DNA of 64,000 nt from Achromobacter ruhlandii (GCF_902859695.1 NZ_CADIJL010000009.1:124001-188000), one strand, 5' to 3'. Counted from the first letter of the stretch, positions 8,551 through 18,126 are shown. Notes: a model not told the origin generated them from the sequence alone. Numbers and translations are program-made.

Positions 8551-9582
8551 TCAGGCCGTGGCGGCCTGCGGCCACTGCCCCGTGGCCAGCGCGGTCGGCG
8601 AATAGCCGCCAAAGCGCCACCGCAACGCCAGCGCGCCCGGCCTGGCCCGCACCCGCCGCACGTGGACGCGCCACAACCGCTCGGCCCCCGCGAAGGTGGC
8701 GATCTCCGGACTGTCCAGGATCACCTCGGCGCGACCCGACACCTGCAACACATCGCCGCGCTCGAAATCGATGAACAGCAGCCCGGCGCGCGGATTGAGC
8801 ACCATGTTGCCCAGCGTATTGAAAAAGCGGTTGCCGGAGAAATCCGGGATCGTCAGCGTGTCGCCGTCGATCCGCACGAACCCCGGCTTGCCGCCACGGT
8901 GCGAGACGTCGATCCGGCGGCCGGCCTCGTCGGTATCGGCATAGGTCGCCACGAACAGCGTGTCGGCGCGCGCGATCAGCGCCCGGTCGGCCTCCCCCAG
9001 CCCCGCCCGCTCGCGCGCCGCCCCCGGAAAGCGCAGGGCCGGCGAGCGCGAGAAATGGAAATCGCGCGCCTGGATGTACTGCGGGCAGTTGCCGAACGAC
9101 TCGGCCACCGTGACCGCGAAACGCCTGCCGTCCCACGCGGTGATGCGGCCGTTCATGCGGTTGCGGCGGCGCGTGTGCAGTTCGATGCCCAGCAGGCCCA
9201 CCGGCTGGTCCGGCCCCAGGCCGGCGCGCAGCGGATCATCGGCATCCGGCAGCGCGGCCACCTGCAGGGTCTGCGGGTCCGGCGACACGGCGAAGCCCGG
9301 CTCGCCCTCCAGCACGCCGGCCCAGGGATCGCCCTGGCCATCGACCGCGCCCGCCACCAGGAACGGCAGTTGCGCGAAGAAGGCGCGGTGCTGGTCCGGC
9401 ATGTACGGGCGGATCACTTTGGCGCCCACCTGCGCCATGCGCTCGGCCATGCCGATATGCGCCTGCAACCGCAGTTCGCCCGCGTGCCAGGGCGTCGCGG
9501 CCGGCTGGCCGGTCGCCGTCGTGGCGGCCGTCGAACCGCCGGCCGGCGCGGCGCCAAGCGGACTCGTCGTGGTCGTATTCAT
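8551..9582 (-). CDS. Pyridoxamine 5'-phosphate oxidase-family flavin-binding protein
   Basis: 343 residues. The central and C-terminal part has the split-barrel FMN-binding pattern of PNPOx-like proteins, for example FSGNRFFNTLGNMVLNPRAGLLFIDFERGD and the preceding FVRIDGDTLTIPDF. The first ~30 residues are a Thr/Ala/Gly-rich linker with no known domain. Such proteins are often annotated as pyridoxamine oxidase-related or as flavin reductase-like; true pyridoxamine oxidase activity is not implied. It is followed by a GST gene in the same orientation 30 bases upstream, so the two may be co-transcribed. Confidence 0.8.
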   Translation of the reverse strand: MNTTTTSPLGAAPAGGSTAATTATGQPAATPWHAGELRLQAHIGMAERMAQVGAKVIRPYMPDQHRAFFAQLPFLVAGAVDGQGDPWAGVLEGEPGFAVSPDPQTLQVAALPDADDPLRAGLGPDQPVGLLGIELHTRRRNRMNGRITAWDGRRFAVTVAESFGNCPQYIQARDFHFSRSPALRFPGAARERAGLGEADRALIARADTLFVATYADTDEAGRRIDVSHRGGKPGFVRIDGDTLTIPDFSGNRFFNTLGNMVLNPRAGLLFIDFERGDVLQVSGRAEVILDSPEIATFAGAERLWRVHVRRVRARPGALALRWRFGGYSPTALATGQWPQAATA

Positions 9583-9612
9583 GTCAGGCTCCTTGCGCGC
9601 GGACGCTTGCGT

Positions 9613-10242
9613 TCACGCCGCCCGCAATCCCACGGGAGACGCCACCATCGGCACGAAGCGCGGCAGCGCCTCGATCCGCGCCAGCCAGTCGCGCACCCGC
9701 GGATAATCCGCCAGCGACACGTTGCCTTCCGGCGCATGCGCCACGTAGGTGTAGCAGGCCACGTCGGCCAGCGTCGGCGCGGCGCCGGCCAGGTAGCCGG
9801 TGGCCGCGAGCTCCCGCTCCATCACCGCCAGCAAGGCATGCGCGCGCGCCAGCGTGGCCGGCACGTCATACGGGGCGCCGAACACCGTCACCAGCCGCGC
9901 CGCGGCCGGGCCGGCCGCCAGCGGGCCGGAGGCGGCCGACAGCCAGCGCTGCACCGCCGCCGCGCCCACCGCGTCCTCGGGCAGCCAGGCCTGGCCGTTG
10001 TAGCGCTTGCACAGGTACACCAGGATCGCGGTGGAATCGGCCACCACCACACCGTTGTCGTCGATCACCGGCACTTGGCCGAACGCGTTCAGCGCCAGGA
10101 ACTCGGGCCGCTTCTGCGCGCCGCTGCGCAGATCGACTTCGACATTGCGGTGCGGCACATCCAGCAGCGACAGCATCAGGGCCACGCGGTGCGAATGGCC
10201 GGACAGGGGAAAACTGTAGAACGTCAGGGGAGCGGCGGACAT
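9613..10242 (-). CDS. Glutathione S-transferase
   Basis: 209 residues from the ATG at 10242. N-terminal thioredoxin-like domain (LTFYSFPLSGHSHRVALML, with the cis-proline in FGQVPVIDDNG and the glutathione gamma-glutamyl contact DSTAI) and an all-helical C-terminal domain (residues ~88-205). Conjugates or reduces electrophiles with glutathione in the cytoplasm; the physiological substrate is unknown. A LysR gene lies ~100 bases upstream in the same direction, and the PNPOx-like gene lies 30 bases downstream. A longer in-frame extension upstream of 10242 lacks family similarity and was not used. Confidence 0.9.
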   Translation of the reverse strand: MSAAPLTFYSFPLSGHSHRVALMLSLLDVPHRNVEVDLRSGAQKRPEFLALNAFGQVPVIDDNGVVVADSTAILVYLCKRYNGQAWLPEDAVGAAAVQRWLSAASGPLAAGPAAARLVTVFGAPYDVPATLARAHALLAVMERELAATGYLAGAAPTLADVACYTYVAHAPEGNVSLADYPRVRDWLARIEALPRFVPMVASPVGLRAA

Positions 10243-10343
10243 GGGGTATCTCGGATAGCGGAAACAGGCCTCCATCTTGAACCGCCCGTGCCCGCCGGGG
10301 AACGGCCATGGCGCGCAAGACACCATTGCCGCCAGTGAAAGGA

Positions 10344-11249
10344 TCACGCCGGCAGGGCCGCCAGGTCGCGGCGCAGCGCGTCGACGCAGAAGTCGACGAA
10401 GCTGCGCACCTTGGCCGAACTCTTGCGCCCTTCCGGATACACCAGGTGCACCGGCAGCGGCGCCATTTCGTAGTCGCGCAGCACCACCTGCAAAGCGCCG
10501 CTGGCCAGGTCGCGCGCCACCTGGTAGGACACCACCTGGGTCAGCCCCCAGCCCTCGCAGGCCGCCGCCACCGCGGCCTGGAACGAGGTCACCGTCAACT
10601 GCGATGCCAGCGGCAGGCGCCGCGGCTGGCCGTCCTGCAGGAAACGCCATTGCGCGCCGCGCCCTTCCATCGCCGCCGTGATGGTGCAAAAGCGCGCCAG
10701 CGCGTCAGGGCTGTCGGGCGTGCCATGGCGTTGCAGGAAGTCGGGCGAGGCGCACACCACCCGCCGCACCTGCCCCACCGGCACCGCCGTCAGGGTGGAG
10801 TCGGGCAAGGCGCCGATGCGCACCGCCACGTCCACGCCCTCGTCCAGCAGGTTCACCACGCGGTCCACCAGCAGGGCGTTCACCGATACCTCGCGGTGCT
10901 GGCGCAGGTAGCCCAGCACCGCCGGCATCACGTGCAGTTCACCGAAGCGCGCCGGCGCGGTGATGTGCAGCGATCCGCGCGGCGCCGCCATCGCCCCGGC
11001 GGCGGCGTCGTCGGCCTGCTCCACGGCTTCAAGAATGGCGCGGCAGTCGGCCGCGTAGCGCTGGCCGGCTTCGGTCAGGCGCAGGCTGCGGGTGGTGCGC
11101 ACCAGCAGCAGCGCGCCCAGCCGGCGCTCCAGCGCCGCGACGCTGCGCGTCACGCTCGGCGCCGACATCGCCAGCCGGCGCGCGGCGGCGGCGAAGCTCT
11201 GGGCCTCGGCCACCGCCAGGAAGACAGTCATTTCATGGAATCGGTTCAA
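10344..11249 (-). CDS. LysR-family transcriptional regulator
   Basis: 301 residues from a TTG at 11249. I chose it over the ATG at 11231 because the resulting N-terminus MNRFHEMTVFLAVAEAQ matches the usual start of this LysR subgroup (M-D/N-R-x-x-x-M-x-V-F). Helix-turn-helix at residues ~17-40 (SFAAAARRLAMSAPSVTRSVAALE), effector-binding domain from ~90. With this start it overlaps the upstream LysR gene by 17 bases. Likely target: the GST or its neighbours, by position only. Confidence 0.87.
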   Translation of the reverse strand: MNRFHEMTVFLAVAEAQSFAAAARRLAMSAPSVTRSVAALERRLGALLLVRTTRSLRLTEAGQRYAADCRAILEAVEQADDAAAGAMAAPRGSLHITAPARFGELHVMPAVLGYLRQHREVSVNALLVDRVVNLLDEGVDVAVRIGALPDSTLTAVPVGQVRRVVCASPDFLQRHGTPDSPDALARFCTITAAMEGRGAQWRFLQDGQPRRLPLASQLTVTSFQAAVAAACEGWGLTQVVSYQVARDLASGALQVVLRDYEMAPLPVHLVYPEGRKSSAKVRSFVDFCVDALRRDLAALPA

Positions 11250-12186
11250 GGCGCTCGGCCTCCTCGGAAGGGATGCGCGCCGGCAGGCCCGGCATGGCCG
11301 GCAGCGCCGCGACGCTGTCGCGCACGCAGCGCCGCACGATATCGGCCAGGGCCGCGGCCACCGGACCGGGCCGGCCTTGCGCGTGATACAGCGACAGCGA
11401 CAACGGCGGCAACGACGGCAGGCCCTGCTCGCCCGGCGCCATCACCCGCAACCCGGCGGGCAGCCCCAGCGGCGTGCGGACCATCAGCCCCAGCCCCGCG
11501 CTGACCGCCGCCCACAGGCCCGCCAGGCTGGGGCTGATGAAAGCCGAGGTCCAGGCGATGCCGGCGCGGTCCAGGGCATCGGTGGCGCGGCTGCGGAACA
11601 GGCAGGGCGCCTCGAACGCCACCAGCGGCCAGGCGCCGTCGGCATCGCGCGCCGGGCCCGTCGCGGCCGGACCGATCCAGCACAGCGGCAGTTCAGCCAG
11701 ACGCTGGCCATGCGGCCGCGCCGCGTCATGGTCCCAGGCCAGCGCCAGGTCCAGTTCGCCCGCCTCCACGCGTTCGAGCAGCTCGGCATTGCGCGCCACC
11801 CGCGCTTCGATCCGCACCTGCGGATGGGCGCGGGCGAACTGGCCCAGCACGCGCGGCAGCAGGATCTCACCGAAATCCTCCTGCAGCCCCAGGCGCACCC
11901 GCCCCTGCAGGCGCGTGCCGCGCACCGCCACCGAAGCCTGATCGTTCAGATCCAGCAGCCGGCGCGCGTACGCCAGCATGGTCTCGCCCGCGTCGGTCAG
12001 CGCCAGGCCCCGGCCGGCCTTGCGCAGCAGCGGCACGCCGGCCTGTTCCTCGAGTTTTTTCAACTGCGCGCTGACGGCTGAAGTCGAGCGCCCGAGGCGG
12101 TCGGCCGCGCGGCCGAAGCTGCCCAGCTCCACCCCCGCGACGAAGCTGCGCAGCACGTCCAGGTCAAAGGTGACAGGCCTGATCAT
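11233..12186 (-). CDS. LysR-family transcriptional regulator
   Basis: 317 residues from the ATG at 12186; an in-frame TTG four codons upstream (12198) has an AAAGG nearby and cannot be excluded. HTH region SFGRAADRLGRSTSAVSAQLKKLEEQAG near residues 19-46, then a typical periplasmic-binding-like effector domain. It is divergent from an MFS transporter gene (12281), which is the probable target. The 94-base gap is AT-rich (AAAACCTTTAGTTAAAAATTT around 12199-12220) and suited to LysR binding. Confidence 0.88.
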   Translation of the reverse strand: MIRPVTFDLDVLRSFVAGVELGSFGRAADRLGRSTSAVSAQLKKLEEQAGVPLLRKAGRGLALTDAGETMLAYARRLLDLNDQASVAVRGTRLQGRVRLGLQEDFGEILLPRVLGQFARAHPQVRIEARVARNAELLERVEAGELDLALAWDHDAARPHGQRLAELPLCWIGPAATGPARDADGAWPLVAFEAPCLFRSRATDALDRAGIAWTSAFISPSLAGLWAAVSAGLGLMVRTPLGLPAGLRVMAPGEQGLPSLPPLSLSLYHAQGRPGPVAAALADIVRRCVRDSVAALPAMPGLPARIPSEEAERLEPIP

Positions 12187-12280
12187 CCTGTTTTTCAAAA
12201 CCTTTAGTTAAAAATTTCCCGATTTTCAGAATAATGTTACGGGCGCAGACTTTGCCGCGTCAATCCCATCTGGAACCGTC

Positions 12281-13615
12281 ATGTCCCTGCCCGCCTCCGT
12301 GATTTCCGCCCCAACCCCTGCCGTGCGCCCCGCCCATCGCTGGAAGGTGCTGTCGGTGGGGGTGGCCGCCAATGCTGCCTTCTCCGCGGCGGCGGCCGGC
12401 CTGCCCGCCACCGCCGTCTTCCTGCGCGCGGACTATCAACTGGACAACGACGCCCTGGGCCTGGCGCTCGGCGTGCTCGGCCTGGGCGTGGCGTTGTTCG
12501 AGCTGCCCTGGGGCCTGCTGGCCGACCGCTGGGGCGACCGGCCGGTGCTGCTGGGCGGCCTGGGCGCGACGGCCGCGGCGCTGGCCTGGATGAGTCTGTT
12601 CGCCGCGCCGGCCCACGGCGTCGCGCCCGCCTTGTGGCTGCTGGCGCTGGGCCTGCTGCTGGTGGGCGTGATGGGCGGCAGCGTCAACGGCGCCAGCGGT
12701 CGCGCGGTGATGGCGTGGTTCGACGAAGGCGAGCGCGGCCTGGCGATGAGCATCCGCCAGACCGCCGTGCCGCTGGGCGGCGGGCTGGGCGCGCTGGTGC
12801 TGCCCTGGCTGGCGTCGCGGGCCGGTTTCGGCGCGGTCTTCGGCCTGCTGGCCGGCCTGTGTGCGGGCGCCGCGCTGCTGACGCTGGGATGGCTGCGCGA
12901 GCCGGATCGGGCGCACCCCGCCACGGCGGCCGGCTCCGCCGCAGCCTCCCACGCCGGCGGCAACACCCCGACAACCCCCCCGCCCTCCCGAGCCGCCACC
13001 CACACGCCGATCGCCGCCGCGTCGAGCCCCCTGCGCGACGCCAGGGTATGGCGCGCGGCGGTGGCGATCGGCCTGCTCTGCTGCCCGCAATTCGCGGTGC
13101 TGACGTTCGCCACCGTATTCCTGCATGACTTCAGCGGCGCCGGCATCGCCACGCTGACCGCCGTGATGGTGGCGGTGCAACTGGGTGCCATGGTGGCGCG
13201 CATCGCCAGCGGCCGCTGGACCGACCGCCACGGCAATCGCCGCGCCTACCTGCGCGGCTGCGTCTGGCTGGGCTGTGCGTTGTTCGTGGCGCTGGCGGCC
13301 GCGGCCTGGCTCCAGGGCACGGTCCCCGGCAACCGCGCGGCGCTGCTTGCCGTGCCGGTGCTGCTGGCCGCCGCCGGGATCTGCGCCTCGGCCTGGCACG
13401 GCGTGGCCTACACCGAACTGGTCACGCTGGCCGGCGCCGCCCGCGCCGGCACCGCGCTGGGGCTGGCCAACACCTGCGGCTACCTGGGATTGTTCCTGAC
13501 GCCGCTGGCGCTGCCGCGGCTGGTGGCGGCCGCGTCCTGGCCGCTGGCCTGGCTGGCCGCCGGCGGCGCCATGCTGGCAATCTTGCCGCTGTTGCCGCGA
13601 CCGGCACGGCCGTGA
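12281..13615 (+). CDS. MFS transporter
   Basis: 444 residues with about 12 hydrophobic segments. Motif A-like LLADRWGDRPVLLGG lies after helix 2, and a second copy ASGRWTDRHGNRRAYLRG after helix 8. A hydrophilic loop of ~45 residues rich in Ala/Thr/Pro (about residues 205-250) separates the two halves, as in most MFS proteins. No residue identifies the substrate. Divergent from a LysR regulator, which likely controls it. Confidence 0.88.
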   Translation: MSLPASVISAPTPAVRPAHRWKVLSVGVAANAAFSAAAAGLPATAVFLRADYQLDNDALGLALGVLGLGVALFELPWGLLADRWGDRPVLLGGLGATAAALAWMSLFAAPAHGVAPALWLLALGLLLVGVMGGSVNGASGRAVMAWFDEGERGLAMSIRQTAVPLGGGLGALVLPWLASRAGFGAVFGLLAGLCAGAALLTLGWLREPDRAHPATAAGSAAASHAGGNTPTTPPPSRAATHTPIAAASSPLRDARVWRAAVAIGLLCCPQFAVLTFATVFLHDFSGAGIATLTAVMVAVQLGAMVARIASGRWTDRHGNRRAYLRGCVWLGCALFVALAAAAWLQGTVPGNRAALLAVPVLLAAAGICASAWHGVAYTELVTLAGAARAGTALGLANTCGYLGLFLTPLALPRLVAAASWPLAWLAAGGAMLAILPLLPRPARP

Positions 13616-13652
13616 ATGCGCGTCGACCGGCACGCATCGACCAACGCCGCCG

Positions 13653-14537
13653 CTAGTCCTTGAATTCCTGCCGCAGCCACGCCAGGAACGCCTTGACCGG
13701 CGGATGGCGCTCGCGCCCCGGCGCGCACAGCGCGGTGTAGGCCGCGCCGGCCACGCTGACCTCGGGACGCAGCGGCACCAGCGTGCCGGCCGCGACACTA
13801 TCCGAAACCATGACCGAACTGGCCAGCACCAGTCCCTGCCCCGCGATGGCCGCCTGCAACGCGTAGTGCTCTTCCGCATAGGCGTGCAGCGCCGCCGGTT
13901 TGCGCCAGGCCGGCAGCCCGGCCGCCTCGCACCACTGCAGCCAGCCCTCGTCATACAGCGCCGAATCGCGCCAACGCACGGTCACCAGCGCGGGGCGCGC
14001 CCGCCGCGCCTGCGCCACCACCGCGGGCGCGCCGTAGACCCCGAAGCGCTCCTGCAGCGTGCACGCCGCGTGCAGCAGGGGATAGCGCTGGCGGCTGTAG
14101 CGGATCGCCACGTCGACGCTGGCGTCCTGCAGCAGGTCGATCGTCTCGGCCTGCGCCTGCAGGCGCAATTGGTACTGCGGATAGGCCTGGTAGAAGCGGC
14201 CCAGCCGCGGCACCAGCCAGAGCGCCGCGAACGAATGCGTGGTGGACAGCGTCAGCGCGCCGGCCGCGCTGGCCGGCCGCAGCGCATCCAGTGTCTGGGC
14301 GATGTCCAACAAGGCGCCGTGCGCGCTGGCGAACAGCCGCGCGCCGGCGTCGGTCAGGCGCACGCCCTGCGGCACCCGGTCGAACAAGGCCACGCCAGCG
14401 TGGCGCTCCAGCGCCTTGATCTGATGCGAAACCGCCGTGGGCGTCACGGCCAGCTCGGCCGCGGCCGCCTTGAAGCTGCGCAAGCGCGCGGCGGCCTCGA
14501 AGGCGCGCAGGGCGGTGACCGGCAGGGAAGCAAACAT
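13653..14537 (-). CDS. LysR-family regulator, GcvA-like
   Basis: 294 residues from the ATG at 14537, preceded by a GGATGG element at suitable spacing; an upstream TTG at 14561 would add 8 residues not typical of the family. N-terminus MFASLPVTALRAFEAAARLRSF and SHQIKALERHAGVALFDR are typical of the GcvA/AmpR subgroup. Divergent from the NADPH-dependent reductase gene at 14663, its likely target. Confidence 0.88.
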   Translation of the reverse strand: MFASLPVTALRAFEAAARLRSFKAAAAELAVTPTAVSHQIKALERHAGVALFDRVPQGVRLTDAGARLFASAHGALLDIAQTLDALRPASAAGALTLSTTHSFAALWLVPRLGRFYQAYPQYQLRLQAQAETIDLLQDASVDVAIRYSRQRYPLLHAACTLQERFGVYGAPAVVAQARRARPALVTVRWRDSALYDEGWLQWCEAAGLPAWRKPAALHAYAEEHYALQAAIAGQGLVLASSVMVSDSVAAGTLVPLRPEVSVAGAAYTALCAPGRERHPPVKAFLAWLRQEFKD

Positions 14538-14662
14538 GGCGTGCCATCCAGATGAATTCAACTCATCTTAGCCAAGAAATCCTCGTTTGTCCCGATGCGC
14601 GCCGCTGCGTAAATTTTGCCTCGTAGCTTCCCTTTTCGTTTCACTCATCGAGGCATCCAAAC

Positions 14663-15325
14663 ATGAATCCATTTCATCAATCCAAGCGCCTGCTGATCCT
14701 GGCCGGCAGCCCTCGCCGCGACGGCAACAGCGCCGCGCTCGGCGCCGCGGCACAACGCGGCGCGCAGGCTGCCGGCAGCCACGCCAGCCTGCTGTTCCTG
14801 GACGACTACATCAAGGGTTTCCTGCCGGACCTGCGCCATGCCTCGGCGCCGGACGACCGCTACGCCGAGCTGTTCCTGGAACACTTCCTGCCCGCCGACG
14901 GCGTGCTGTTCTGCACCCCGCTCTACTGGTACGGCATGTCGGCGCAGACCAAGGCATTCTTCGACCGCTCGTTCACGCATTACGCCGGCACCGGCCCCGA
15001 ACCCGAGGCGGTCAAGGCGCGCATGGCCGGCAAGCGCCTGGCCCTGGCGGTGGCGTCCGAGGAAACCTATCCCGGCGCGATCCTGGGCGTGGTGCACCAG
15101 GTGCAGGAATTCGCGCGCTACACCCACGCCGATTTCGTCGGGGTGGTTCACGGCGCCGGCAACAGCCGCGGCGAGATCGCGGCGGATCCCCGCAATCCGT
15201 TGCTGGCGGCCGAAACGCTGGGCGCGGAGTTCTTCACGCGGAAATACTCGGACTATCGGCTAGAGACGCCACGCAGTCACAACGTATGGGCGTCGCCCCC
15301 GCCAGCCGCCGCTCCCCGCGGCTGA
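14663..15325 (+). CDS. NADPH-dependent FMN reductase / flavodoxin-like NAD(P)H oxidoreductase
   Basis: 220 residues, flavodoxin-like fold. The FMN phosphate loop is LILAGSPRRDGNSAALG (residues ~10-26). The second flavin-contacting loop is TPLYWYGMSAQTKAFFDRS (residues ~88-106). Such proteins reduce quinones, nitro compounds or free flavin with NAD(P)H. The ATG at 14663 has a GAGG site nine bases upstream. The last ~30 residues (from about FFTRKYSDYR) go beyond the usual family end and overlap the convergent hydrolase gene by 92 bases. Probably regulated by the divergent LysR protein. Confidence 0.87.
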   Translation: MNPFHQSKRLLILAGSPRRDGNSAALGAAAQRGAQAAGSHASLLFLDDYIKGFLPDLRHASAPDDRYAELFLEHFLPADGVLFCTPLYWYGMSAQTKAFFDRSFTHYAGTGPEPEAVKARMAGKRLALAVASEETYPGAILGVVHQVQEFARYTHADFVGVVHGAGNSRGEIAADPRNPLLAAETLGAEFFTRKYSDYRLETPRSHNVWASPPPAAAPRG

Positions 15326-16172
15326 GCCAGCCCAGGGCGATCGGCCACAGCGTGTCGCGAAAGCGGTCATGGAAAAAAGCGAAATGGCCGATCGCGTCCA
15401 ACCCCAGCGAGGCCGGCGCCAGGCGCAGGTGAGTGCGGGCGCTGCCGGTGAAATACGCCAGCAGCCGGGCGATGGCGGCTTCGGTGCCGAATTCGTCATC
15501 GGTGACGCTGAGCGCCAGGATCGGGGCGGTCACCGCCGCCATCGCGGCGACGCGGCGATCCGGCCCGCCGCGCCCCTCGAAGCGCGCGCCCATGAAACTC
15601 CAGTCACGCACCACCCCGCGCGGCGTGTCCTCCAGCCAGCCCAGCCGACGCCCGGGGAAGTAACCCAGGCAGGCGGCCAGCAGCGGCATCACCACATGCC
15701 ACTTGGCCAGCATGCGCAGGCGCTGGCCGGCGGCGTAATCGCGCCAGTAGGCATATTGCGCCCCCATGGTGAAAATCCGCCGCAACCCGCTGGCCGACGG
15801 CGCCAGCCCGGTGACGAAGCCGCCGATGCTGTGCGCCACCACGTCCACCGGCTGGCCCGGAAAATGGTGGCGCACATACCCCAGCACCGCCTCGAAATCC
15901 TTCTCGCCCCAATCCATCCAGGACGCCCGGAAACCGCGCAGCGACGCCGGACGCGACTCGCCGATGCCGCGATAGTCGTAGGTCAGCACATCGAAACCGT
16001 GTTGGTGCAGGTAGGCCGCGAAGCGCGCGTAATAGCGGCAGCGCACCGAGGTGGCGGCATTGATGACCACCACCGGACGCGGGCCGGCCGGATCGGGGTC
16101 GGCGTGGCGCCACACGTAGCCTCCCAGCGGCACGCCGTCCGCGGCGCGCAGCGTGATGCGTTGCGAGTCCAT
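15234..16172 (-). CDS. Alpha/beta hydrolase
   Basis: 312 residues from the ATG at 16172, which has a GGGAA element at proper spacing; a TTG seven codons upstream is less likely. Seen: the oxyanion segment VVVINAATSVRCRYYARFA, the strand-turn DVLTYDYRGIGES, and a nucleophile elbow of the form VVAHSIGGFV near residue 110 (Ala replaces the first Gly of GxSxG). A late GHFAFF segment near residue 272 provides the probable catalytic His. Resembles the serine aminopeptidase/hydrolase group of unassigned substrate. The 3' end overlaps the convergent reductase gene. Confidence 0.82.
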   Translation of the reverse strand: MDSQRITLRAADGVPLGGYVWRHADPDPAGPRPVVVINAATSVRCRYYARFAAYLHQHGFDVLTYDYRGIGESRPASLRGFRASWMDWGEKDFEAVLGYVRHHFPGQPVDVVAHSIGGFVTGLAPSASGLRRIFTMGAQYAYWRDYAAGQRLRMLAKWHVVMPLLAACLGYFPGRRLGWLEDTPRGVVRDWSFMGARFEGRGGPDRRVAAMAAVTAPILALSVTDDEFGTEAAIARLLAYFTGSARTHLRLAPASLGLDAIGHFAFFHDRFRDTLWPIALGWLSRGERRLAGATPIRCDCVASLADSPSISA

Positions 16173-16293
16173 CTTCACATTCCCATGAATCAATCAATAC
16201 GGCGTCAACGGACGCCACATGAAGCGATTAAATCCGGTAAAAACTCTGGATTCAACCGATCATTCATCGCTCATTACATGATCGATAGGAATG

Positions 16294-17103
16294 TCATTCG
16301 GCCGGTTTGCGGGCCGCCGATCGACGCAGCACGCCGGGCGGACTGCCATAGACCTGCTTGAACACCCGCGTCAGGTGCGCCTGGTCGGCAAATCCCACCG
16401 CCAGCGCCGCCTCGGCCAGCGGCAGCCCGCCGCGCAGCAGCGCGCGGGCGCGCGCCACCCGCCAATTGCGCAGCCAGGCCTGCGGCGGCAGACCGTAGCG
16501 GCGCGCGAACTGCTTGACCAGGGTGCTGCGGTGGCGGCCATCGGCCCGCGCCAGCGCCTCCAGGTCGGGCGCGCAGGCGGGATCGGCGCGCATCCTTTGC
16601 CACAGCAGTTCGCACACGTCGGCGCCATCTCGCGCCGCCTCGGCGGGCGCCCGCCCATGCGCCGCCAACAGCCGGAACAGCGCCGCCGACAGGTCGCCGC
16701 GGCGCGCCGCGTCATCGGTATGGTCAGGCGCCAGCGCGGCCAGCCATTGTGCGCACAGGGGGGCATCGCGGATCACCGGCCCGGGCAGGTCCAATCCGCC
16801 CTCGCGCAGCGCCAGGGCGTGCTGCTGGAACCAGGCCGGCTCGATGTACGCCATGCGGTAGGCGAGCAGGCCGGCCGACGTGCCGCCGGTATGCACCTGG
16901 CCCGGCGCGATCACCACCAGATCGCCCTCGCCCGCCTCGAAGGGGCGGCCGTGCACCGTGAAGGCGCAGCGCCCGCGCGCGATGGCGCCGATCGACCAGG
17001 CGTCGTGGAAATGCGCGTCGTACCGGTAGGCGCGCAGGTCGGCGATCAGCACATCGCCGGGCAGGCCGGCGCCGCAATGCCAGATATGTTGGGAAACCGC
17101 CAT
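16294..17103 (-). CDS. AraC-family transcriptional regulator
   Basis: 269 residues. N-terminal cupin sensor (AHFHDAWSIGAIARGRCAFTVHG...GDLVVIAPGQVHTGG, residues ~30-72) and C-terminal double HTH (STLVKQFARRYGLPPQAWLRNWRVARARALL then EAALAVGFADQAHLTRVFKQVYGSPPG). This arrangement is common in AraC activators of exporter or amino-acid catabolism genes. The proline dehydrogenase gene lies 63 bases upstream in the same orientation. Effector unknown. Confidence 0.9.
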   Translation of the reverse strand: MAVSQHIWHCGAGLPGDVLIADLRAYRYDAHFHDAWSIGAIARGRCAFTVHGRPFEAGEGDLVVIAPGQVHTGGTSAGLLAYRMAYIEPAWFQQHALALREGGLDLPGPVIRDAPLCAQWLAALAPDHTDDAARRGDLSAALFRLLAAHGRAPAEAARDGADVCELLWQRMRADPACAPDLEALARADGRHRSTLVKQFARRYGLPPQAWLRNWRVARARALLRGGLPLAEAALAVGFADQAHLTRVFKQVYGSPPGVLRRSAARKPAE

Positions 17104-17166
17104 CGGAAAACCGCCAGTGAAAAACGCTCGGGCGCGGCCTCGGCAAGCCCGGCCACTGGCGACAGG

Positions 17167-18126
17167 CTACCCGAAATAGTCCCCTTCCGCGGCCAACGAC
17201 CGCGCCAGCAGCCACGCATTGCGCGGATGCTCGCCCACCCGCCGGACCGCATAGGGCCACCAGTCCGCCCCGAATGGCAGGTACACCCGGACGGCGTAGC
17301 CCAGGCGCCGCAGCGCTAGTTGCCAATCGGGCCGCACGCCATAGAGCATCTCGAACTCGAACTCGTCCGCCCCCCACCCCCGCTCGCGCGCCAAGGCCAT
17401 GATGGCGCCGGCCAGGCGGTCGTCATGGGTGCCGAAGACCGGAAGGAAGCCGGCCGCGCGCGCCTGGGGCGACAGCATGATGGCGGCCGCGTCCAGATAG
17501 GCCTGGTCGATATGGGCGCGGCCGGCATGATCCAGCGCGCGTTCCGGGAACGCCCCCTTGACCAGCCGCAGCGAGGTGCGCTGGCCGATGGCCCAGGCCA
17601 GGTCGACCGGCGTGCGGCGCCGGCGCGCCTGCAGCGTCAAGCCGGCCGGCAGGCCGGCGCCCAGCAGTTCCGCGTGCAAGGCGCAGGTGCGTTCGCGCAG
17701 GCCCGAGTCCTCCATGTCCAGCACCACCCAGTCGCGCCCGCCGCCCGCGGCCTGGCGCGCCGCCGCCGCGATGCGCCGGGCGTTGCCGCGCCCCAGCGCA
17801 TCGTCGCGCATGTAGCCAATGGCGGTGGGATCGATCGACACGTGCACGTCCAGCCCCGCCCGGCCCAGCGCGGCGCAGGCCTGCATGGCCTGCTGCGTGT
17901 TGTGTTCGATCGCCGCCGGGTCGGCCACGTATTCGCCCAGGTAGAACAGCGAAGCGCGGATGCCATGCGCCTCGCGCAGCCGCGCGGCGGTGCGCACCGC
18001 CGCCTCGACATCGGCGCCGCCGACGAAGCGGCGCGCCAGCGAGGTGCGCGCGGCCAGCGCGCGCATGGCGCGCCCGGCGCCCGGGCTGCGCGCCAGGGCG
18101 ATGGCGGTTTTCTGGAAAAGGCTCAT
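17167..18126 (-). CDS. Proline dehydrogenase family protein
   Basis: 319 residues from the ATG at 18126 (MSLFQKTAIALARSP); an ATG five codons upstream at 18141 is also possible. The conserved PRODH barrel blocks are visible: RLVKGAFPE, FGTHDDRLAG, EFEMLYGVRPD and the C-terminal VYLPFGADWWPYAVRRVGEHPRN. The segment usually reading LQAYLxRT is LQARRRRTP here, a mild deviation. Monofunctional FAD enzyme oxidising proline (or a related imino acid) to pyrroline-5-carboxylate. Nearby EamA transporter and D-amino acid dehydrogenase suggest an amino-acid use neighbourhood. Confidence 0.88.
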   Translation of the reverse strand: MSLFQKTAIALARSPGAGRAMRALAARTSLARRFVGGADVEAAVRTAARLREAHGIRASLFYLGEYVADPAAIEHNTQQAMQACAALGRAGLDVHVSIDPTAIGYMRDDALGRGNARRIAAAARQAAGGGRDWVVLDMEDSGLRERTCALHAELLGAGLPAGLTLQARRRRTPVDLAWAIGQRTSLRLVKGAFPERALDHAGRAHIDQAYLDAAAIMLSPQARAAGFLPVFGTHDDRLAGAIMALARERGWGADEFEFEMLYGVRPDWQLALRRLGYAVRVYLPFGADWWPYAVRRVGEHPRNAWLLARSLAAEGDYFG

